A program made the translations under genes and the position numbers. DNA of 7,637 bases, taken from the NCBI GenBank assembly GCA_946481135.1, contig CAMLMQ010000148.1, positions 1 through 7,637 on the forward strand, given 5' to 3'. The notes under the pieces are model-generated. The model was not told where the DNA came from, ran no database searches, and saw only the letters and a list, made by a program, of their open reading frames with translations. Shown here piece after piece: positions 6,044-7,637 of this stretch; within the stretch, counting starts at the first letter, position 1; every line of letters starts with the position of its first letter. This stretch comes from an uncultured Microbacteriaceae bacterium. Lineage in GTDB: Bacteria; Actinomycetota; Actinomycetes; Actinomycetales; Microbacteriaceae.

Positions 6044-6493
6044 ATGACGCACACCACCGCCGACCGGGATGCCGCGATCGACCACTTCGCCGCGAAGCTG
6101 CGCTTCGAGACCGACCCCTCGGACGTCGCCGCGGCGTTCGCCGCCGGGGAGCGCTTCGTGCTCGTGGATGTGCGCGGTCACGCCTCGTGGCACCAGGGTC
6201 GGATCGCGGGGGCGTTGCACCTGCCCCACGCCGAGATCCCGGAGAGAGCCACCGACCTCATCCCGCTCGACGTGCCCGTCGTCGTCTACTGCTGGGGTCC
6301 GGGCTGCAACGGGGCCACGCGGGGTGCGCTGCAGTTCGCGCGGCTCGGCTACGCCGTGAAGGAGATGATCGGCGGGTTCGAGTACTGGGCCCGCGAGGGG
6401 CTCGAGATCGTCGACGAGTCGGGCCCGATCACGCGGGCCGTCGACATCCTCACCGCCCCGCGCGCCGCCGCGGGGGTGAGCTGCGACTGCTGA
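6044..6493 (+). CDS. Rhodanese-like domain protein with CWGPGC active-site loop
   Basis: Cytoplasmic single-domain rhodanese fold protein, 149 residues. RFETDPSDV (20-28) and VLVDVRGHASWHQGRIAGAL (39-58) are the usual CH2A-type strand and DVR region. VVYCWGPGCNGATRGAL (80-96) is the active-site region, with Cys83 where the persulfide-carrying cysteine normally sits. EMIGGFEYWAREG (107-119) closes the domain. The loop is longer than the classical six-residue one and holds a second cysteine (Cys88), and the protein ends SCDC (146-149). This matches a known actinobacterial rhodanese-like subfamily with CxGPxCNGA loops; sulfurtransferase activity is plausible but unproven. The ATG at 6044 is preferred. 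An in-frame ATG at 6011 would add 11 residues (MDVASPACLER) and cannot be excluded, since neither has a strong SD. It is divergent from the MFS gene. Confidence 0.88.
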   Translation: MTHTTADRDAAIDHFAAKLRFETDPSDVAAAFAAGERFVLVDVRGHASWHQGRIAGALHLPHAEIPERATDLIPLDVPVVVYCWGPGCNGATRGALQFARLGYAVKEMIGGFEYWAREGLEIVDESGPITRAVDILTAPRAAAGVSCDC

Positions 6494-6527
6494 TCCGACC
6501 GCGTCTGGATACCGGACCGCCTTCGGA
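6494..6527 (+). terminator. Imperfect hairpin after the rhodanese-like gene
   Basis: Immediately after the TGA, TCCGA (6494-6498) pairs with TCGGA (6523-6527). Within it GC plus GTCTGG (6501-6508) pairs with CCGGAC (6512-6517) plus GC (6519-6520), around the loop ATA, with one G-U pair and one bulge. No T-tract follows directly. Its position, between the rhodanese-like stop and the GntR promoter, suits a transcription terminator that insulates the prp promoter. Confidence 0.45.
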
Positions 6528-6551
6528 ACGCGCGTCGATGCCGTGAAACGG

Positions 6552-6580
6552 TTGTTTTGTATACAGAAGCGGCGTAGCGT
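6552..6580 (+). promoter_or_regulatory. Promoter of the gntR-prpD operon
   Basis: TTGTTT (6552-6557) as -35 and TAGCGT (6575-6580) as -10 are separated by exactly 17 nt. The -10 ends 6 nt before the GTG start codon at 6587, so transcription should begin at or next to the start codon, giving a leaderless mRNA. The region is locally AT-rich against a GC-rich background, which supports a real promoter. Confidence 0.65.
6558..6565. promoter_or_regulatory. TGTATACA operator, probable GntR autoregulatory site
   Basis: This perfect 8-bp palindrome lies inside the -35/-10 spacer of the gntR promoter. Allowing one mismatch pair, it extends to TTTTGTATACAGAA (6555-6568). A GTATAC-type core is typical of operators bound by FadR-subfamily GntR repressors, and the position would block RNA polymerase. 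The match to this particular regulator is inferred from adjacency. Confidence 0.6.
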
Positions 6581-6586
6581 GGCGGG

Positions 6587-7249
6587 GTGCGAGCGAGTGA
6601 GCGGGCCTATGCGGCGCTGCGGGAGGACATCCTCACCGGGCGCCTGACGGCAGGCACGCCGCTCTCGGAGGTCGACCTCGCCGAGCGACTCGGCGTCTCG
6701 CGCACGCCGCTGCGGGCCGCCCTCGCCCGTCTCGCGCTCGAGGGTCTCGTCGACACGACGCGCGGACGCACGGGCGTCGTCTCGGCCGTCTCGACGCAGA
6801 GCATCACGGCGCTGTTCGAACTGCGCGAGGCGCTCGAGACCCAGGCCGCGCGGCTCGCCGCGCGTCGACGCGACCCCGCCGTCTTCGACGCGCTCGCCGA
6901 CCGGTTCGCCGCCGCGCCCGAACTGCTGCGGGATGCCGGCGTCGACGCCTACTACGACCTCGTCGCCGAGTTCGACGACGCCCTCGACGACGCGCTCGCC
7001 AACCCGGTCTACCGCGGCGCCCTCGACGGGGTGCGGCTGCACCTCGCCCGGGCCCGCCGCCTCGCGACCGACAACCCCGAGCGGCTCGTGCGCAGCGCCG
7101 AGGAGCACCGGCTCATCTGCGCCGCCATCCGCGACGGGGATGCCGCGCTCGCCGCGTCGGCCACGACCGTGCACCTCAAGGCATCCCTCACCACCATCCT
7201 CGACACGCTCGCGGCCGCAGAGGCCGCGCCCACGAAAGGCACCGCATGA
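6587..7249 (+). CDS. GntR family (FadR subfamily, FCD domain) regulator of the prp operon
   Basis: Cytoplasmic DNA-binding repressor of 220 residues. The winged-helix domain (about 4-66) shows the full GntR signature: [14 protein letters not shown] (7-20), [20 protein letters not shown] (26-45, recognition helix) and [14 protein letters not shown] (53-66, wing). The all-helical FCD ligand domain follows (about 74-205) with LFELREALE (76-84), His174 in [10 protein letters not shown] and His196 in VHLKASL, two of the usual metal-binding histidines. The first histidine position (FH in most members) is Asp130 (EFDDAL). The start is GTG 6587, 6 nt after the -10 and directly before the conserved domain. 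The stop overlaps the prpD ATG (ATGA), so both are one operon. It most likely senses propionate-derived metabolites such as 2-methylcitrate, by inference from the operon. Confidence 0.92.
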   Translation: MRASERAYAALREDILTGRLTAGTPLSEVDLAERLGVSRTPLRAALARLALEGLVDTTRGRTGVVSAVSTQSITALFELREALETQAARLAARRRDPAVFDALADRFAAAPELLRDAGVDAYYDLVAEFDDALDDALANPVYRGALDGVRLHLARARRLATDNPERLVRSAEEHRLICAAIRDGDAALAASATTVHLKASLTTILDTLAAAEAAPTKGTA

Positions 7250-7637
7250 GACTCCACCCGCTGCGCACGTATCGCTCCGACGAGAACCTGCCGAAGGAGG
7301 AGCAACTCGCCTGGAAGATCGCGCAGGTCGCCGTCGACCCCGTCGAGGTGGAGGCCGACGTCGCCGAGATGATCGTCAACCGCGTGATCGACAACGCCGC
7401 GGTCGTCGTCGCCTCCCTCGGCCGTGCCCCCGTGGTCGCCGCACGCGGTCAGGCGGAGGCCCGCCCGAGCACGAACCCCGGAACCGGCGCGACGGTCTTC
7501 GGCGCCGACGGGCGCTACGCCCCCGAGTGGGCCGCCTTCGCCAACGGCGTCGCCGTGCGCGAGCTCGACTACCACGACACCTTCCTCGCCGCCGACTACT
7601 CGCACCCCGGCGACAACATCCCGCCGATCCTCGCCGT
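7246..7637 (+). CDS. prpD: 2-methylcitrate dehydratase (MmgE/PrpD family), 3' part cut by window edge
   Basis: Cytoplasmic enzyme of the 2-methylcitrate cycle that dehydrates 2-methylcitrate, made from propionyl-CoA and oxaloacetate, toward 2-methyl-cis-aconitate. Only the first 130 residues of roughly 480-510 are present. They match PrpD closely: [20 protein letters not shown] (4-23), the region [12 protein letters not shown] (47-58), PGTGATVFG (78-86), [20 protein letters not shown] (93-112) and [16 protein letters not shown] (115-130). The H-D-T-F and D-Y-S-H-P motifs are highly conserved in true PrpD rather than in distant MmgE homologues. The ATG at 7246 overlaps the regulator's stop codon and has its own SD, AAAGG at 7235-7239, 6 nt upstream. 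prpB and prpC are expected downstream. Confidence 0.93.
   Translation, partial: MRLHPLRTYRSDENLPKEEQLAWKIAQVAVDPVEVEADVAEMIVNRVIDNAAVVVASLGRAPVVAARGQAEARPSTNPGTGATVFGADGRYAPEWAAFANGVAVRELDYHDTFLAADYSHPGDNIPPILA

Noticed and set aside
5957..7174. Minus-strand upstream extension of the MFS protein
   Set aside because: It overlaps the promoter region, rhodanese-like gene and GntR gene on the opposite strand, and has shadow composition. The MFS homology begins next to the GTG at 5956.
7009..7605. Minus-strand open frame of 198 codons at the right end
   Set aside because: It is antisense to the end of gntR and the start of prpD, both of which have strong family motifs.
1..7637. Defence system, toxin-antitoxin pair, prophage, integron, CRISPR array or transposon
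   Set aside because: Every coding stretch is assigned to a metabolic, transport or regulatory family. I saw no direct-repeat array, terminal inverted repeats or recombinase motif.

Overview
The window is about 7.6 kb of very GC-rich DNA, with GC-ending codons in every gene. It looks like an ordinary chromosomal segment of an actinobacterium, most likely Microbacteriaceae. That placement rests on protein style and on a palindromic intergenic repeat (2990-3029) that I recognise from that family. I see no transposase, phage gene, CRISPR array, tRNA or rRNA.

Layout, left to right. (1) Minus strand, 1-2316: an RBBP9/YdeN-like serine hydrolase, then a Gfo/Idh/MocA oxidoreductase joined to it by an ATGA overlap, then a bile acid:sodium symporter family (BASS) transporter that runs off the left edge. 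A strong RNA hairpin lies between the last two. (2) Plus strand, 2352-2990: a LysE/RhtB-type exporter divergent from that cluster, only 35 nt away. (3) The palindromic repeat, sitting between convergent genes. (4) Minus strand, 3031-5956: a membrane-anchored sulfite-oxidase-fold molybdopterin oxidoreductase, preceded by an EntS-like MFS exporter. (5) An 87-nt divergent promoter region holding a 16-bp imperfect palindrome. (6) Plus strand, 6044-6493: a single-domain rhodanese-like protein. (7) Plus strand, 6587 to the right edge: a GntR/FCD regulator whose stop overlaps the start of prpD (2-methylcitrate dehydratase). This is the start of a propionate (2-methylcitrate cycle) operon; prpB and prpC would be expected beyond the edge.

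The clearest functional unit is the last one. The GntR gene has a readable promoter (TTGTTT, 17 nt, TAGCGT) ending 6 nt before its GTG, so the mRNA is probably leaderless. A perfect TGTATACA palindrome lies in the spacer of that promoter, as expected for an autoregulating GntR repressor that also controls prpD. The other genes look like individual metabolic and transport functions with no obvious shared pathway.

I did not find a convincing undescribed multi-gene system. The items most worth checking are regulatory sites, the internal Tat signal of the molybdoenzyme, the cysteine arrangement of the rhodanese-like protein, and a hexamer (GGATGC) that recurs far more often than composition predicts.
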